Shown: in pieces, positions 9,608 to 19,526 of the stretch | Numbering within the stretch: position 1 is the first letter of the stretch | Layout of the letters: the number at the start of each line of letters is the position of its first letter | Source: JTS-RE37 sp963756115 | Lineage (GTDB): Bacteria > Bacteroidota > Bacteroidia > Flavobacteriales > Flavobacteriaceae | Reading direction: 5' to 3' | NCBI GenBank assembly: GCA_963756115.1 | Contig: CAVWMN010000010.1 | Coordinates: 1,116,001-1,180,000, forward strand | DNA length: 64,000 bases | The notes under the pieces: generated by a model | Told to the model about the DNA's origin: nothing | The model's input: only the letters and a program-made list of their open reading frames with translations | The model's database searches: none | Translations under genes and position numbers: made by a program

Positions 9608-10459
9608 TCAGATAGTTTCCTTATGGAATTCTACAAGGCCTTCTATGGGACGTTGCCGGATAACGCCCAGTACCAGGTCGTTGCGCTCAATGACGGATGC
9701 GAGCTCTTCCCGCAAAAAATAGGCGATACTCCCCACAAAATTGATAGGCACCTTTGTGGCTAATTCAAACTGCATGATATGATTATTCACAAACTGCTGG
9801 AATCCTTTGTCTATGACTCCTTTGCTGTACGGATGGTTTCGGTTTTCCACCAGGAATCTGGCAAATGTTGCCAGATAGGTGTTGGGGTTAGGCTTTTTAT
9901 AGAGGTTTTCCTTGATGACATCGGCATCCAGGTTGTATTCCTTTGAGAATTTATGGGCCAGGTCCTGCGGCATCTTATGGTAATAATAATCCCGGATGAG
10001 TTTGCGGCCAAAAAAGTTCCCGCTACCGTCATCCATAGGGATATAACCCAGGGAAACGACCTTCTGGAAAAGCTGGTGACCGTCGTAGTAACTGCAATTG
10101 GAACCGGTTCCTAAAATACATACAATGCCCGGATGACCTATTTTAGTAGTGGAATAAATGGCAGCATAGGTATCCTCCTTCACTTCGATTTTGGCTTTTG
10201 GGAAGAAATCCTTGAAGATTTCCTTCAGGAATTTCTTCATACGGTTTGTCCCGCAGCCGGCGCCATAAAAATAAAGGCGGGTGACCTTGGTGCTGTTTTT
10301 GGATAATTCAAAATTATTGGCCATCCGGTCCTCGATCACATCCCTTGTCAATACTTCCGGGCTCAGCCCCAAAGTCTGGGTCAGGAAAATTTGATCGCCC
10401 TTTTCGTCAAGCGCTATCCAGTCGGCTTTGGTGGCACCGCTGTCAACTATTACTACCAT
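9608..10459 (-). CDS. BadF/BadG-type ATPase, N-acetylglucosamine kinase-like
   Basis: 283 residues of the ASKHA ATPase fold. The N-terminal phosphate-1 loop is VIVDSGATKADWIALDEKG, the second phosphate loop is CILGTGSNCSYYDG (~115-128), and DDGSGNFFGRKLIRDYY follows. This pattern fits eukaryotic-type GlcNAc kinases and the BadF/BadG/BcrA/BcrD family; the lack of Cys ligands argues against a 2-hydroxyacyl-CoA dehydratase activator. Likely cytoplasmic phosphorylation of GlcNAc or a related amino sugar. It lies downstream of pfkA and gap on the same strand (41 bp after gap), so salvaged sugar and glycolysis may be co-expressed. Confidence 0.82.
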   Translation of the reverse strand: MVVIVDSGATKADWIALDEKGDQIFLTQTLGLSPEVLTRDVIEDRMANNFELSKNSTKVTRLYFYGAGCGTNRMKKFLKEIFKDFFPKAKIEVKEDTYAAIYSTTKIGHPGIVCILGTGSNCSYYDGHQLFQKVVSLGYIPMDDGSGNFFGRKLIRDYYYHKMPQDLAHKFSKEYNLDADVIKENLYKKPNPNTYLATFARFLVENRNHPYSKGVIDKGFQQFVNNHIMQFELATKVPINFVGSIAYFLREELASVIERNDLVLGVIRQRPIEGLVEFHKETI

Positions 10460-10500
10460 GCTAGTTAAATAATTATCCCGGTTGGGGAATTTCCCGCTGA

Positions 10501-11502
10501 TTAAAGTTTGGATATATGAACCGCCAGGTCAACCAGTTTACTGGAATACCCTGCTTCATTATCATACCATGATATAAGTTTGAAGAATTTAGAATTCAAT
10601 TCCATCCCTGCTTCGGCATCAAAAATGCTCGTGCGGGTATCCCCAATAAAATCCTGCGATACTACGAGCTCCTCGGTATACCCCATAATCCCCTTGTATT
10701 TTCCTTCAGAAGCCGCCTTGATGGTTTTCTTGATATCCTCATAAGAAGTTTCCTTTTGTAGTCGAACTGTAAGGTCAACCACAGAAACGTCCGTGGTGGG
10801 AACCCTGAAAGCCATACCGGTAAGCTTCCCTACAAGCGAAGGGATTACCTTGGTTACGGCCTTGGCCGCCCCTGTGGAAGCGGGGATTATATTCTGCATG
10901 GCGCTCCTTCCGCCACGGAAATCTTTTTTGGATGGGCCATCTACGGTTAGCTGTGTCGCAGTGGTGGAATGTACCGTTGTCATCAATCCCTCTTCGATCC
11001 CATAGGCATCATCGATGATCTTTGCAAGCGGGGCCAAACAATTGGTGGTACAGGATGCGTTGGATACAATTTTATCGGAAGCTTTAACATCCTGGTGGTT
11101 AACTCCCATCACGAACATGGGCGCATCTTTGGAAGGAGCCGAAATGACCACTTTCTTGGCACCTCCGTCAATATGGTATTGTGCCATCTCCAGGGTGGTG
11201 AAAATGCCGGTACATTCAGCTACCACTTCAGCGCCAACCGCATCCCATTTGAGGTTTTTCGGGTCTTTCTCAGCCGTAATACGTACTTTTTTGCCATTAA
11301 CAACGAGGTGTCCGTCTTTAACCTCAACCGTTCCATCAAATTTCCCGTGGACGGAATCATATTGCAACAGGTAAGCAAGGTGGTCCACTTCGAGCAGGTC
11401 ATTGATGGCAACAACTTCAACATCGTCCCTCCTTACTGTCTCCCTGAAAACCAGCCTGCCAATTCTTCCAAATCCGTTTATTCCAATCTTTAATTTTGCC
11501 AT
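10501..11502 (-). CDS. gap: Glyceraldehyde-3-phosphate dehydrogenase, type I
   Basis: 333 residues, full length. NAD-binding GINGFGRIGR at 8-17 and D35 in AINDL, which favours NAD over NADP. Catalytic cysteine C151 in SNASCTTNCLAP. The C-terminal substrate region contains SWYDNEAGYS. Catalyses oxidative phosphorylation of glyceraldehyde-3-phosphate in glycolysis, cytoplasmic tetramer. Lies 26 bp downstream of pfkA on the same strand, an apparent glycolytic operon. Confidence 0.97.
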   Translation of the reverse strand: MAKLKIGINGFGRIGRLVFRETVRRDDVEVVAINDLLEVDHLAYLLQYDSVHGKFDGTVEVKDGHLVVNGKKVRITAEKDPKNLKWDAVGAEVVAECTGIFTTLEMAQYHIDGGAKKVVISAPSKDAPMFVMGVNHQDVKASDKIVSNASCTTNCLAPLAKIIDDAYGIEEGLMTTVHSTTATQLTVDGPSKKDFRGGRSAMQNIIPASTGAAKAVTKVIPSLVGKLTGMAFRVPTTDVSVVDLTVRLQKETSYEDIKKTIKAASEGKYKGIMGYTEELVVSQDFIGDTRTSIFDAEAGMELNSKFFKLISWYDNEAGYSSKLVDLAVHISKL

Positions 11503-11528
11503 TTTTAGTGCTGTTTTAAATTGTTTAA

Positions 11529-12515
11529 TTATATGGTCATGATGTCAGAAACCCTTAAAAGTTCCTCATCAATTTTTGTGTGTCCTGTAATTGCTTCGAT
11601 GATCGGAGTAAGGCTGATCTTATTATCCATAATCCCTACCATGAGGTTTGACTGTCCTGCCAGGAGAGCCTCCACTGCCTTTACCCCCATCCTGCTCGCC
11701 AGTACCCTGTCATAAGCCGAAGGCCTCCCGCCGCGTTGCATGTGCCCCAGTACTGAGACGCGTACATCATATATGGGGAGGTGTTCTTCAACATATTCCT
11801 TTAGTTCAAAAACGTTCTTTCCAATTTTATCGCCTTCCGCCACAACAACAATGCTGGAAGACTTCCCGGATTTTTTACTTCGTTTCAGGGACTCGAGCAA
11901 GCGTTCCAGCCCCAGGTTTTGTTCCGGGATAAGGATTTCCTCAGCTCCGGCCCCAACACCGGCGTTGAGTGCTATATGCCCCACATCCCTGCCCATGACT
12001 TCCACAAAGAACAACCGGTTGTGTGAACTTGCTGTATCCCGTATTTTATCGATTGCATCTACTACGGTATTCAAAGCCGTATCAAACCCCAGGGTATAGC
12101 GCGTTCCAAATATATCATTATCGATGGTACCCGGGATGCCGATTACCGGAAAGCCGTATTCTTCGTAAAAGATCATCGCCCCCCGCATACTACCATCGCC
12201 ACCGATAACCACAAAGGCATCTATTCCGGCAGCCACTAACTGACCGTGTGCTTTTTTGCGACCTTCAGGGGTCGTGAACTCCTGGCACCTGGCAGATTTG
12301 AGGATGGTACCGCCTTTGTTGATAATGTTGTTCACACTTCGGGCGTTCATGGGTATGAAGTCTCCTTCGATCATCCCTTCATAACCCCTGTAAATGGCCA
12401 TACATTCCACTTTGAGGTACGCACAGGTACGAACTACTGATCTTATGGCCGCATTCATCCCGGGAGAATCACCTCCAGAGGTGAGTACAGCTATTTTCTT
12501 TATTTCCGAAGCCAT
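11529..12515 (-). CDS. pfkA: ATP-dependent 6-phosphofructokinase
   Basis: 328 residues, typical bacterial length. ATP-binding LTSGGDSPGMNAAIR (11-25), GGDGS at 105-109 and PGTIDNDI around 128-135 with the catalytic Asp (D132). Gly at the 105-109 motif is as in ATP-dependent rather than PPi-dependent enzymes. Phosphorylates fructose-6-phosphate. First gene of the pfkA-gap-GlcNAc-kinase-like minus-strand run; the start is at 12515, preceded by an A-rich stretch on the coding strand side with no strong ribosome-binding site. Confidence 0.96.
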   Translation of the reverse strand: MASEIKKIAVLTSGGDSPGMNAAIRSVVRTCAYLKVECMAIYRGYEGMIEGDFIPMNARSVNNIINKGGTILKSARCQEFTTPEGRKKAHGQLVAAGIDAFVVIGGDGSMRGAMIFYEEYGFPVIGIPGTIDNDIFGTRYTLGFDTALNTVVDAIDKIRDTASSHNRLFFVEVMGRDVGHIALNAGVGAGAEEILIPEQNLGLERLLESLKRSKKSGKSSSIVVVAEGDKIGKNVFELKEYVEEHLPIYDVRVSVLGHMQRGGRPSAYDRVLASRMGVKAVEALLAGQSNLMVGIMDNKISLTPIIEAITGHTKIDEELLRVSDIMTI

Positions 12516-12672
12516 TGAAAAAAAAATCGAATTGCGAAATTAGGAAACTTATAGGACAAAAGGGAACCGTCCAGCCCTTTATTTATCAATGCACCACAGC
12601 GAAAACGATTTCGTTAATAATTTCTTACATTTTTGCGTTAAATACAACAGAAACGCATTTAATTTAAGAAAT

Positions 12673-15600
12673 CTATTGCTCGGGTTTCCTGTTTTTAGGA
12701 TAAAATTGTATCAAACTGTCCCGGCCCATTACGGCTTCAGGGGCACTATTGGTCGCACTTTTGGCGGTCACCGGCTTATCTTCGGTAAATATTTTCCCCA
12801 TCAAATCCCTGAAACTATTAAAATCAACCTCATAGGACAGCCCTATCCCCTGGGTGTATCCCTGCCTGTCTGCCAGGAATTGCTGTATTTCATTTTCCCT
12901 GTTGAATACTTTAGCCCTGAGGGTCCCTTCTTCGTTTAGAAGCACCTGTACTTCCATATCACCGGCAACAACGGTTTCACTGACGCCACCGACAGGGACG
13001 CCAAACCTGCCATTGAACAATACCCGGTCGCTGATTTGTGTGGAAACCGTAACCCCTATCCTGTCCTCCGTAGAGATATTGGGGTCCTGGTATCCCTGTT
13101 CATAAGAAACCCCAAAATCGAACTTCTCATTGCCCCCTCCCAAAACCTGGTTCAGGAGGCCCGAAGCGGTTTGGATAAGGTTTCCCGTCACCGCCTGCTG
13201 GGTAAGCCCGGTTTGCTCGTTCACAAAAGTGCCCTGTGCGAGTAAAAAGAAAGCATTTTGTTCTTCCACCGTCGGATCCTGCAGTTTGTATTCCAATTCC
13301 GACTTTACAATGGAACTGGTGCCGGGGAATTCTATCTTAAAATCAATATTGGGGTGTTCCAATTGCTCCGTAAGTGCGACGACCACATCTGTGGGGATCC
13401 TCCTTGCATAGCCCGAATTATCCAATAAAGGAGCCGGGTTCGCATTGAGGGAATAAACAGCTTCCATATTCAACCTGGCATCCAGCGGTTCCCCTTCCCA
13501 GTTAATGGTACCGCCGGGCCGTACCATGAAGGTCTTGTCTATCACCCCTCCGAATTTGTAATTATAGAGTCCCGTTACAACCACAAAATCTCCAAACATG
13601 TTGAATTTCCCATTCGTATTGATCTCGATATAGATCAGCCCCTCCCCTGTTCCCTTCAGCGAGCTCCCATTCTTTTGATCCACCACAATTTCAACTTCCG
13701 CATCAGGGGTTATATTCAGGTCGAACCGAAGCTCCAGGCCTTCGAGATCTTTTAAGGTACGCTCTGTTTCAATTGTCTTGACCTGATCCCGTTCAATAAA
13801 ATTTATAAAGCTGTAGTCTCCAATGGAAGCCACATCACTGATAGGGATTTTTAAAGATGTACCGCTTGCCGTGGAACCGTCAAAGGTTATCGTAAGTGCA
13901 CTGGTAGGACCGTAGATCCTGCCGGTGCCATTTACAAAGCCGGTCCCGTAGTAGAGCACTTCCTCTTCATATGGGGTGTTGAGGATCAAAAACCTTTCGT
14001 TCCGGGTATCCAGGTCAAGGTCCAGGCTCCAGTTCTCAAAAAAGGCATGTTTGATGGTTCCGTCAAGCAAAGCGTGGGTTTGCTGATCAATATCGGTCAG
14101 CACAATATTTTGAAAGTCGAACGTCTGGTTAAACAACCGAACCACCGACCCGGGTCCGAAATCATAATCCACGTTCAGATAGGGAATAGCCATCCCGGCC
14201 TTGTCCAGGGTAAGGAGGCCGTTGATTTCCGGATTCCTGACATTTCCATTGACCTGGACGTTGCCCTTTAATTTACCCCGTATATTGGTAATGACCCCAT
14301 CACCCAGGGGACTGAAAGGGCTGAGGTCAAAATCTTTAAAGCTCGCGGTTAGTTCCGCTACCGGTTTGTCACTGGTATTGTCATTGATGACCTTTCCCAC
14401 TACTTCAAATTTCTCAATATCATTTTCCTTCAGTTGAGAATTTACTGAAAATTCCGTAAGGTTCCGGTTCCCCACGATCCCAATACTCAGGTCGCCAAGG
14501 GGGATGGAGTTGACCCCGAATTTGGAGATGTTCAGGTTGCAGATAGGCAGGTAGATATCGTCTTTTTGCAGCAGGTTAAGGGTACCCGTGATCTCGCCAC
14601 TTAATTTCAGGCTGTCTATTGAAGGGGTTATTTTGTCGAGGGATACGATCTTGAACTGCAATTCGAGGTCCTTATAGGTAGAATCTGCCAACTGCCCTTT
14701 TAACCGGATCTGTTCCCTGTTGTCATTATCCATTACTATTTCTTCAATCGTGATGCTGTCCAGGGTGCTGTTGAGGATCACCTTGTTATGCTGGTTTCCT
14801 TCCTTGTTCAGCACCCAGGTATTCCCTTTAAAACTGACATCCGATTTTTTCAGGCCTATCACGGAGCGGTTATCTTCATTGAAGGTATGGTAGAAATTGA
14901 GGTTATAGCTATCGTTGAATTCGCTGCCCCCTTTGAATTCCGTCCGGAAAAACAAGGTGTCTTTCAGGGTGGTGTTGATCAGGCTGAAATCCTTTACATC
15001 ATAATAGACGGTGGAAACATCTTCTATGGAAACAAACGTATTGAAAAGGGGGTTTTTGTTGTCGATCTTAACGTCAATATTACTTAGCTCATTCCCGTAG
15101 GCCCGTATATCGGGGGATTTAAAATTCAGCGTGAAATCCCCTTCGTCCGCAATGATATTGCCTTTTATGAAGGTATTGGGACCAAAATCAACCTCCGGGA
15201 AGAAGACATCCACGATCTTATTGTAAATCTTAAAGTTGAATGCAAGTTCCTGTCCGTCTGAAATTTCAAAGGGTCTATAATTCGTATAGATACTCCCTAT
15301 TGAATTTCGGATAAGCCTTCCCAGCTCCCCCACTTTAAATTTACCCCTCATAAAGCCCGTAATGATGTCAGGGGAATTGATATCAATGGTCCGGGTGGAA
15401 TCCGGGGCAAAGGAGGAGGAAATCTTAAAATCGTCGAAATAATAGATTTGGTTTACGTTCTGGAATATGGTTTTGGTGAAATTGATATCGCCTTCAATTT
15501 CGTCCAGCGTGTTTCCGCTGATATCCATATTTACATCCCCCTTGAAAATTGAGACACTGTCCCTGATAAAATTCAATTTTTTAAGGTCGGCATATTCCAC

Positions 15601-17106
15601 GGAAGCGATAAAATTGAAATTGTTCCGCCCACTGCCAAAATCAGCCAGTCCCTTAAACGTGAATTTTAGGTTTTCGTCATTGCTGTAGAGGCTCCCGTCA
15701 AAAAGCTGGTCTTTCAGAACGCCGGAAACTTTGACATCCTGGTATTCATACCTGTTGAACGTAAGCGCATAGATATCCCCTATAACTTCGGTGTTAAGGG
15801 TTCTTTGTACAAACCCTTTTCCTTCCACATTCACATCGAGGGTAGCCCTGCCCAGGTCCTTGTTCCCTACAAAATCCCCGAGATCGAAATCTATAAGCGA
15901 TACAAAACCCTTATAATTTGCATTGTCAATATCATTGATCCCTGTAAGGTTGAGATCCGCATAGCAACTCCCAATGGCACTATTGAGGTTGATCCTTGAA
16001 TCGATGGATGAGTTGGTGATCCTGGCATCTCCCCGAATGGTGAATTGTCCCAGCTTCTGAAAAGAGGATGGGAGCGATTTCCCTAACAGGTTAGGGAGCA
16101 GGGATCGCAATTGGTAGTAGCTGGTTGTTATATTTTTGATATCCGCATCCAGTACGAAGGGTTCCCCCGAACTGAAAAGGTTTTTAAAATTAAAATCCCC
16201 CCGGATACCTGTATTGTCTGACTGGAGGAACAACTGATCGATCTTCAGGTCGTTGAGCACCCCGGTCACCACGGATGAAAAAACAACATCTTTTTCTTTT
16301 CCAAATTGGTCATACAGCTGGTTTACCTCATCAAAAGCCACCTTCGAATCCACAAACTCTGCCGTTACGTTGACCTTGTTGAGAAAATCCGCAAAATCCT
16401 CCCTGTTATAGTCAAAAACCAGGTTGCCTGCCAAATCAGATTCGGGGGTTTTTATATGCAGGGAATCAAACCGCATCTGTTCTTTGGTATATTTGAAATC
16501 CGTGGCGAAGTCAACCACGTTGATCCCGGCAGCACTATGGAGTGAGAGTGATTCGATATTGGTAGTCACTTCAGGGCCATTGATCTCGAAATCCCTGGCA
16601 TTGATATGGAGTTCGGTAAAATTCAGGCTCTCCTGTTTCTCTTTATTCTCATCTATCAGCCTGAATTTACTGTCCCGGATGACCACATCAGAGGATGAAA
16701 AGTAAAAAGGGGGCTTGGAGGGGTCGCGGGGCTGTTTGTTATCGAGTTTCTCTATAAATATCCCCAGGTTGGTATCACTGGCTCCCTCATAGGTTTTTAG
16801 CTTAAAATTTAGTGCTTCCAAATCGATGTCCCCGAATTCCAGGTGGCCCTGAACCATATTTTTAAGGCTCAGGATAGAGGTGTTGAGTTTCCGGATATAA
16901 AAAAGGGTATCCTGCTGATAGTCTTCCACATAAATTCCCCTGATTGAAGTATCCCATGAAATCAGGGAAATCCGAAGCCTGTCAATATTGATGTGTGTAC
17001 CAAATTGATCATTGATGCTTTTGGTGGCATATTTCGCAAGGGAGGTCTGAACCCCTGGAAGCGAAAGCACTATAGTGATCAAAACACATATCAGCAATAT
17101 TGCCAA
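12673..17106 (-). CDS. tamB: TamB-like translocation and assembly module protein
   Basis: About 1480 residues: one N-terminal membrane anchor followed by a very long repetitive beta-sheet region and a C-terminal DUF490/TamB domain (roughly the last 350 residues, with VVVALTEQLEHPNIDFKIEF and FGVSYEQGYQDPN). Such proteins span the periplasm as a lipid-conducting groove and assist outer-membrane assembly. The start is uncertain: the frame has no ATG before a TTG at 17106, yet the codons just upstream (to a stop at about 17150) read IKKLRKILIRTVLAILLIC, which looks like the usual TamB positive N-region, so translation may begin at a CTG or ATC farther up. Divergent from tsaD. Confidence 0.9.
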   Translation of the reverse strand: MAILLICVLITIVLSLPGVQTSLAKYATKSINDQFGTHINIDRLRISLISWDTSIRGIYVEDYQQDTLFYIRKLNTSILSLKNMVQGHLEFGDIDLEALNFKLKTYEGASDTNLGIFIEKLDNKQPRDPSKPPFYFSSSDVVIRDSKFRLIDENKEKQESLNFTELHINARDFEINGPEVTTNIESLSLHSAAGINVVDFATDFKYTKEQMRFDSLHIKTPESDLAGNLVFDYNREDFADFLNKVNVTAEFVDSKVAFDEVNQLYDQFGKEKDVVFSSVVTGVLNDLKIDQLFLQSDNTGIRGDFNFKNLFSSGEPFVLDADIKNITTSYYQLRSLLPNLLGKSLPSSFQKLGQFTIRGDARITNSSIDSRINLNSAIGSCYADLNLTGINDIDNANYKGFVSLIDFDLGDFVGNKDLGRATLDVNVEGKGFVQRTLNTEVIGDIYALTFNRYEYQDVKVSGVLKDQLFDGSLYSNDENLKFTFKGLADFGSGRNNFNFIASVEYADLKKLNFIRDSVSIFKGDVNMDISGNTLDEIEGDINFTKTIFQNVNQIYYFDDFKISSSFAPDSTRTIDINSPDIITGFMRGKFKVGELGRLIRNSIGSIYTNYRPFEISDGQELAFNFKIYNKIVDVFFPEVDFGPNTFIKGNIIADEGDFTLNFKSPDIRAYGNELSNIDVKIDNKNPLFNTFVSIEDVSTVYYDVKDFSLINTTLKDTLFFRTEFKGGSEFNDSYNLNFYHTFNEDNRSVIGLKKSDVSFKGNTWVLNKEGNQHNKVILNSTLDSITIEEIVMDNDNREQIRLKGQLADSTYKDLELQFKIVSLDKITPSIDSLKLSGEITGTLNLLQKDDIYLPICNLNISKFGVNSIPLGDLSIGIVGNRNLTEFSVNSQLKENDIEKFEVVGKVINDNTSDKPVAELTASFKDFDLSPFSPLGDGVITNIRGKLKGNVQVNGNVRNPEINGLLTLDKAGMAIPYLNVDYDFGPGSVVRLFNQTFDFQNIVLTDIDQQTHALLDGTIKHAFFENWSLDLDLDTRNERFLILNTPYEEEVLYYGTGFVNGTGRIYGPTSALTITFDGSTASGTSLKIPISDVASIGDYSFINFIERDQVKTIETERTLKDLEGLELRFDLNITPDAEVEIVVDQKNGSSLKGTGEGLIYIEINTNGKFNMFGDFVVVTGLYNYKFGGVIDKTFMVRPGGTINWEGEPLDARLNMEAVYSLNANPAPLLDNSGYARRIPTDVVVALTEQLEHPNIDFKIEFPGTSSIVKSELEYKLQDPTVEEQNAFFLLAQGTFVNEQTGLTQQAVTGNLIQTASGLLNQVLGGGNEKFDFGVSYEQGYQDPNISTEDRIGVTVSTQISDRVLFNGRFGVPVGGVSETVVAGDMEVQVLLNEEGTLRAKVFNRENEIQQFLADRQGYTQGIGLSYEVDFNSFRDLMGKIFTEDKPVTAKSATNSAPEAVMGRDSLIQFYPKNRKPEQ

Positions 17107-17137
17107 TACGGTCCTGATCAGTATTTTTCTCAGTTTT

Positions 17138-17164
17138 TTGATAGGGCTTTATGTTTTACCTTTG
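17138..17164 (+). promoter_or_regulatory. Putative promoter of tsaD (TTG ... TACCTTTG)
   Basis: TACCTTTG at 17157-17164 matches the Bacteroidota -7 box TAnnTTTG, with a TTG at 17138-17140 acting as a possible -33 element (16-bp spacer, shorter than the usual ~19). The first in-frame start of tsaD that fits the family, GTG at 17191, lies 27 bp downstream, leaving a short leader. Confidence 0.45.
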
Positions 17165-17190
17165 TACAACCAATTATTGTTCCCAACCCG

Positions 17191-18216
17191 GTGGAAAATC
17201 AAAAAATATTTATTCTTGCTATAGAATCTTCCTGTGACGACACATCAGCGGCTGTTTTGTGCAACAGGAAAAAACTCAGTAATGTCGTGGCCACTCAGCA
17301 AATTCATGAGCAATATGGGGGTGTTGTTCCCGAACTTGCTTCCAGGGCACACCAGCAAAATATTGTCCCGGTGGTGCACCAAGCCCTGGCCATCGCAAAT
17401 ATCGACAAAAAACAATTATCCGCCATAGCTTTTACAAGGGGGCCTGGCCTAATGGGTTCCTTGCTGGTGGGTACTTCGTTTGCAAAGTCATTGGCACTCG
17501 GATTAGATATCCCCCTTATTGAAGTAAACCACATGCAGGCGCATATCCTGGCCCATTTTATTGAAGAAAAGGATACCGATTCGCCGGAATTTCCCTTTTT
17601 AGCCTGTACTATTAGTGGTGGGCATACACAGATCGTCCTGGTAAGATCCTATTTTGATATGGAGATCCTGGGGCAGACATTGGACGATGCCATAGGGGAA
17701 GCATTTGACAAAAGTGCCAAACTGCTCGGACTGCCCTACCCGGGCGGGCCATTCATCGATAGCCGGGCTCGATCCGGTGACCCTGGCAGGTTTACATTTC
17801 CAAAGCCAAAAGTGGATGGATTGAATTTCAGTTTTAGCGGCTTGAAAACCAGTATCCGCTATTTTGTGGAAAGGGAAACAAGGAAAGATCCACAATTTGT
17901 TACAGATAACCTCGACCATATTTGTGCCTCTATTCAAGCTACCCTGATTGATATTCTACTTGATAAGATTAAATTAGCTGTTGAGATGACCGGTATAAAA
18001 AGGATTGCTATAGGGGGTGGGGTTTCGGCTAACTCCGGTATCCGCAAGGAATTAGCGCAATGCAATAAGACCCTTGGATGGACCACCTATATCCCTAAAT
18101 TCGAGTACTGCACAGATAACGCAGCTATGATCGGGATTGTGGGATACCTGAAATACAAGGAAGGTGATTTTACCCACCAGGGGATTACCGCCAAGGCGAG
18201 GTATACCCTTGTTTAA
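17191..18216 (+). CDS. tsaD: tRNA N6-threonylcarbamoyladenosine transferase TsaD
   Basis: About 341 residues from a GTG start at 17191; the frame is open 66 codons farther upstream, but that stretch overlaps tamB, has no family similarity and precedes the promoter-like box. Family landmarks: FILAIESSCDDTSAAV, ASRAHQ, the metal-binding NHMQAH, ACTISGGHTQIV, FSFSGLKTS, GGGVSAN and CTDNAAM near the C-terminus. With TsaB/TsaC/TsaE it makes the t6A37 modification of ANN-decoding tRNAs. Normal length and all key motifs present. Confidence 0.96.
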   Translation: MENQKIFILAIESSCDDTSAAVLCNRKKLSNVVATQQIHEQYGGVVPELASRAHQQNIVPVVHQALAIANIDKKQLSAIAFTRGPGLMGSLLVGTSFAKSLALGLDIPLIEVNHMQAHILAHFIEEKDTDSPEFPFLACTISGGHTQIVLVRSYFDMEILGQTLDDAIGEAFDKSAKLLGLPYPGGPFIDSRARSGDPGRFTFPKPKVDGLNFSFSGLKTSIRYFVERETRKDPQFVTDNLDHICASIQATLIDILLDKIKLAVEMTGIKRIAIGGGVSANSGIRKELAQCNKTLGWTTYIPKFEYCTDNAAMIGIVGYLKYKEGDFTHQGITAKARYTLV

Positions 18217-18306
18217 ATCACCAAAAGACGGATTTTGGATAGTGGTAATGATGTTCCCGCAGTTAGGAGTTTCCATGCCGCTGCTGTAGATCAAATACGA
18301 AAGAAG

Positions 18307-18669
18307 ATGGCTTACAATACCCAGGCGGCAGAACGGATCAACAAGGCATTGCTGTCCCTTCCGGATCGTATAGCGGAGCGTGTCAGCAAAAAAAAGATGT
18401 TCGGGGGGCTTTCCTTTCTTTATGATGGCAAAATGGCCCTGGGCCTGGTAAAAGACGACCTTGCTGTAAGGGTAGTTGCAGAAAAAATGAATTCCGTGCT
18501 TTCGGATCCCCATGTCAGGCCCATGGATTTTACAAAACGGCCAATGAAGGAATTCATCTATGTAAACCCAGAAGGATATCGTACCGAAGAACAACTGCAC
18601 TATTATTTAGAACTGGGCCTGGAGCATGCCATGAAGGCGGCCTCATCCAACCGGTCACCTGATTCATAA
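18307..18669 (+). CDS. TfoX N-terminal domain protein
   Basis: 120 residues starting MAYNTQAAERINKALLSL; upstream codons from 18235 are in frame but lack family similarity. Contains the TfoX_N fold signature KKKMFGGLSFLYDGKMALG and VRPMDFTKRPMKEFIYV. Only the N-terminal TfoX domain is present, as in many stand-alone proteins whose role is unknown; a role in competence is not implied. Its stop is 3 bp before rsmE, so the two are probably co-transcribed. Confidence 0.85.
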   Translation: MAYNTQAAERINKALLSLPDRIAERVSKKKMFGGLSFLYDGKMALGLVKDDLAVRVVAEKMNSVLSDPHVRPMDFTKRPMKEFIYVNPEGYRTEEQLHYYLELGLEHAMKAASSNRSPDS

Positions 18670-18672
18670 CCT

Positions 18673-19380
18673 ATGCAACTATTCTATCACCCTGCCCTTA
18701 ATGAAACCGATTCCCAGTGTATTATGGACCCGGATGAAAGTCGCCATATTGTTAAAGTATTGCGTAAAAATGAGGGGGATGAACTTCAGATTACCAATGG
18801 GAAAGGATTTTTGTTCAACGTTCAAATCCTCGAAGCTAATCCAAAGGGATGCCGTGTGGAGGTAGTAAAAAAGCATAAAGATCATCCGGCAATGTACCGG
18901 ATACACCTGGCCGTGGCTCCCACTAAAATGATCGATCGCTATGAGTGGTTCCTTGAAAAAGTTACTGAAATTGGCGTGCATGAGATCAGCCCGATACTAT
19001 GTGAAAGGTCTGAAAGAAAGGTCCTGAAAAGCGGGCGCCTGGAAAAAGTCATTCAGGCCGCCATGAAGCAGTCACTCCGTACCTTTCTGCCGAAACTCAA
19101 TCCGCCGGTATCCTATAGCGACTTCCTGAAAAGGCGTAACGAGGGCCTCCTTTTCATCGCACACTGCGAAAAGGAGGAAAAAGCCGAACTAAAGAGAACG
19201 GTAGCCCCTGATCATGATATCACGGTGCTGATCGGTCCGGAGGGGGATTTTACGCATTCCGAAATCCAGGAGGCTTATAACGTGGGATATTCACCCGTTT
19301 CCCTGGGTGATGCCCGCCTGCGTACAGAAACTGCGGCGATTGTTGCCTGTACAACGATCAATCTTATCAACGGCACGTAA
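18673..19380 (+). CDS. rsmE: 16S rRNA m3U1498 methyltransferase
   Basis: 235 residues, SPOUT superfamily. N-terminal PUA-like part with DESRHIVKVLRKNEGDEL, then the SAM-binding trefoil-knot with LIGPEGDFTHSEI and SLGDARLRTETAAIVA near the C-terminus, which are diagnostic for RsmE. Methylates N3 of U1498 in 16S rRNA. Full length. A short GATCA-TTTTA-TGATC hairpin (19386-19400) follows the stop but lacks a T-tract. Confidence 0.95.
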   Translation: MQLFYHPALNETDSQCIMDPDESRHIVKVLRKNEGDELQITNGKGFLFNVQILEANPKGCRVEVVKKHKDHPAMYRIHLAVAPTKMIDRYEWFLEKVTEIGVHEISPILCERSERKVLKSGRLEKVIQAAMKQSLRTFLPKLNPPVSYSDFLKRRNEGLLFIAHCEKEEKAELKRTVAPDHDITVLIGPEGDFTHSEIQEAYNVGYSPVSLGDARLRTETAAIVACTTINLINGT

Positions 19381-19493
19381 AGGGAGGATCATTTTATGAT
19401 CTGCAACATATCCCATTTAAAGGAGGAGTTTGTACGTCCCCGCAATACAGAAACTAAAGAACTGATTACTATAGGTATCAGGCCGAATAGTAT

Positions 19494-19501
19494 TACATTT
19501 G
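19494..19501 (+). promoter_or_regulatory. Putative -7 promoter box (TACATTTG) before the DUF4159 gene
   Basis: TACATTTG fits TAnnTTTG. A transcript starting about 6-8 bp downstream would begin almost at the ATG at 19512, which favours the second ATG at 19527 as the real start of the DUF4159 gene. No convincing TTG -33 element is seen. Confidence 0.3.
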
Positions 19502-19526
19502 AAATAAGCTAATGCCCAGCAATGCT

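Noticed and set aside
16993..17190. Upstream extension of tsaD
   Set aside because: Overlaps tamB, lies partly before the promoter-like box, and TsaD proteins are about 340 residues.
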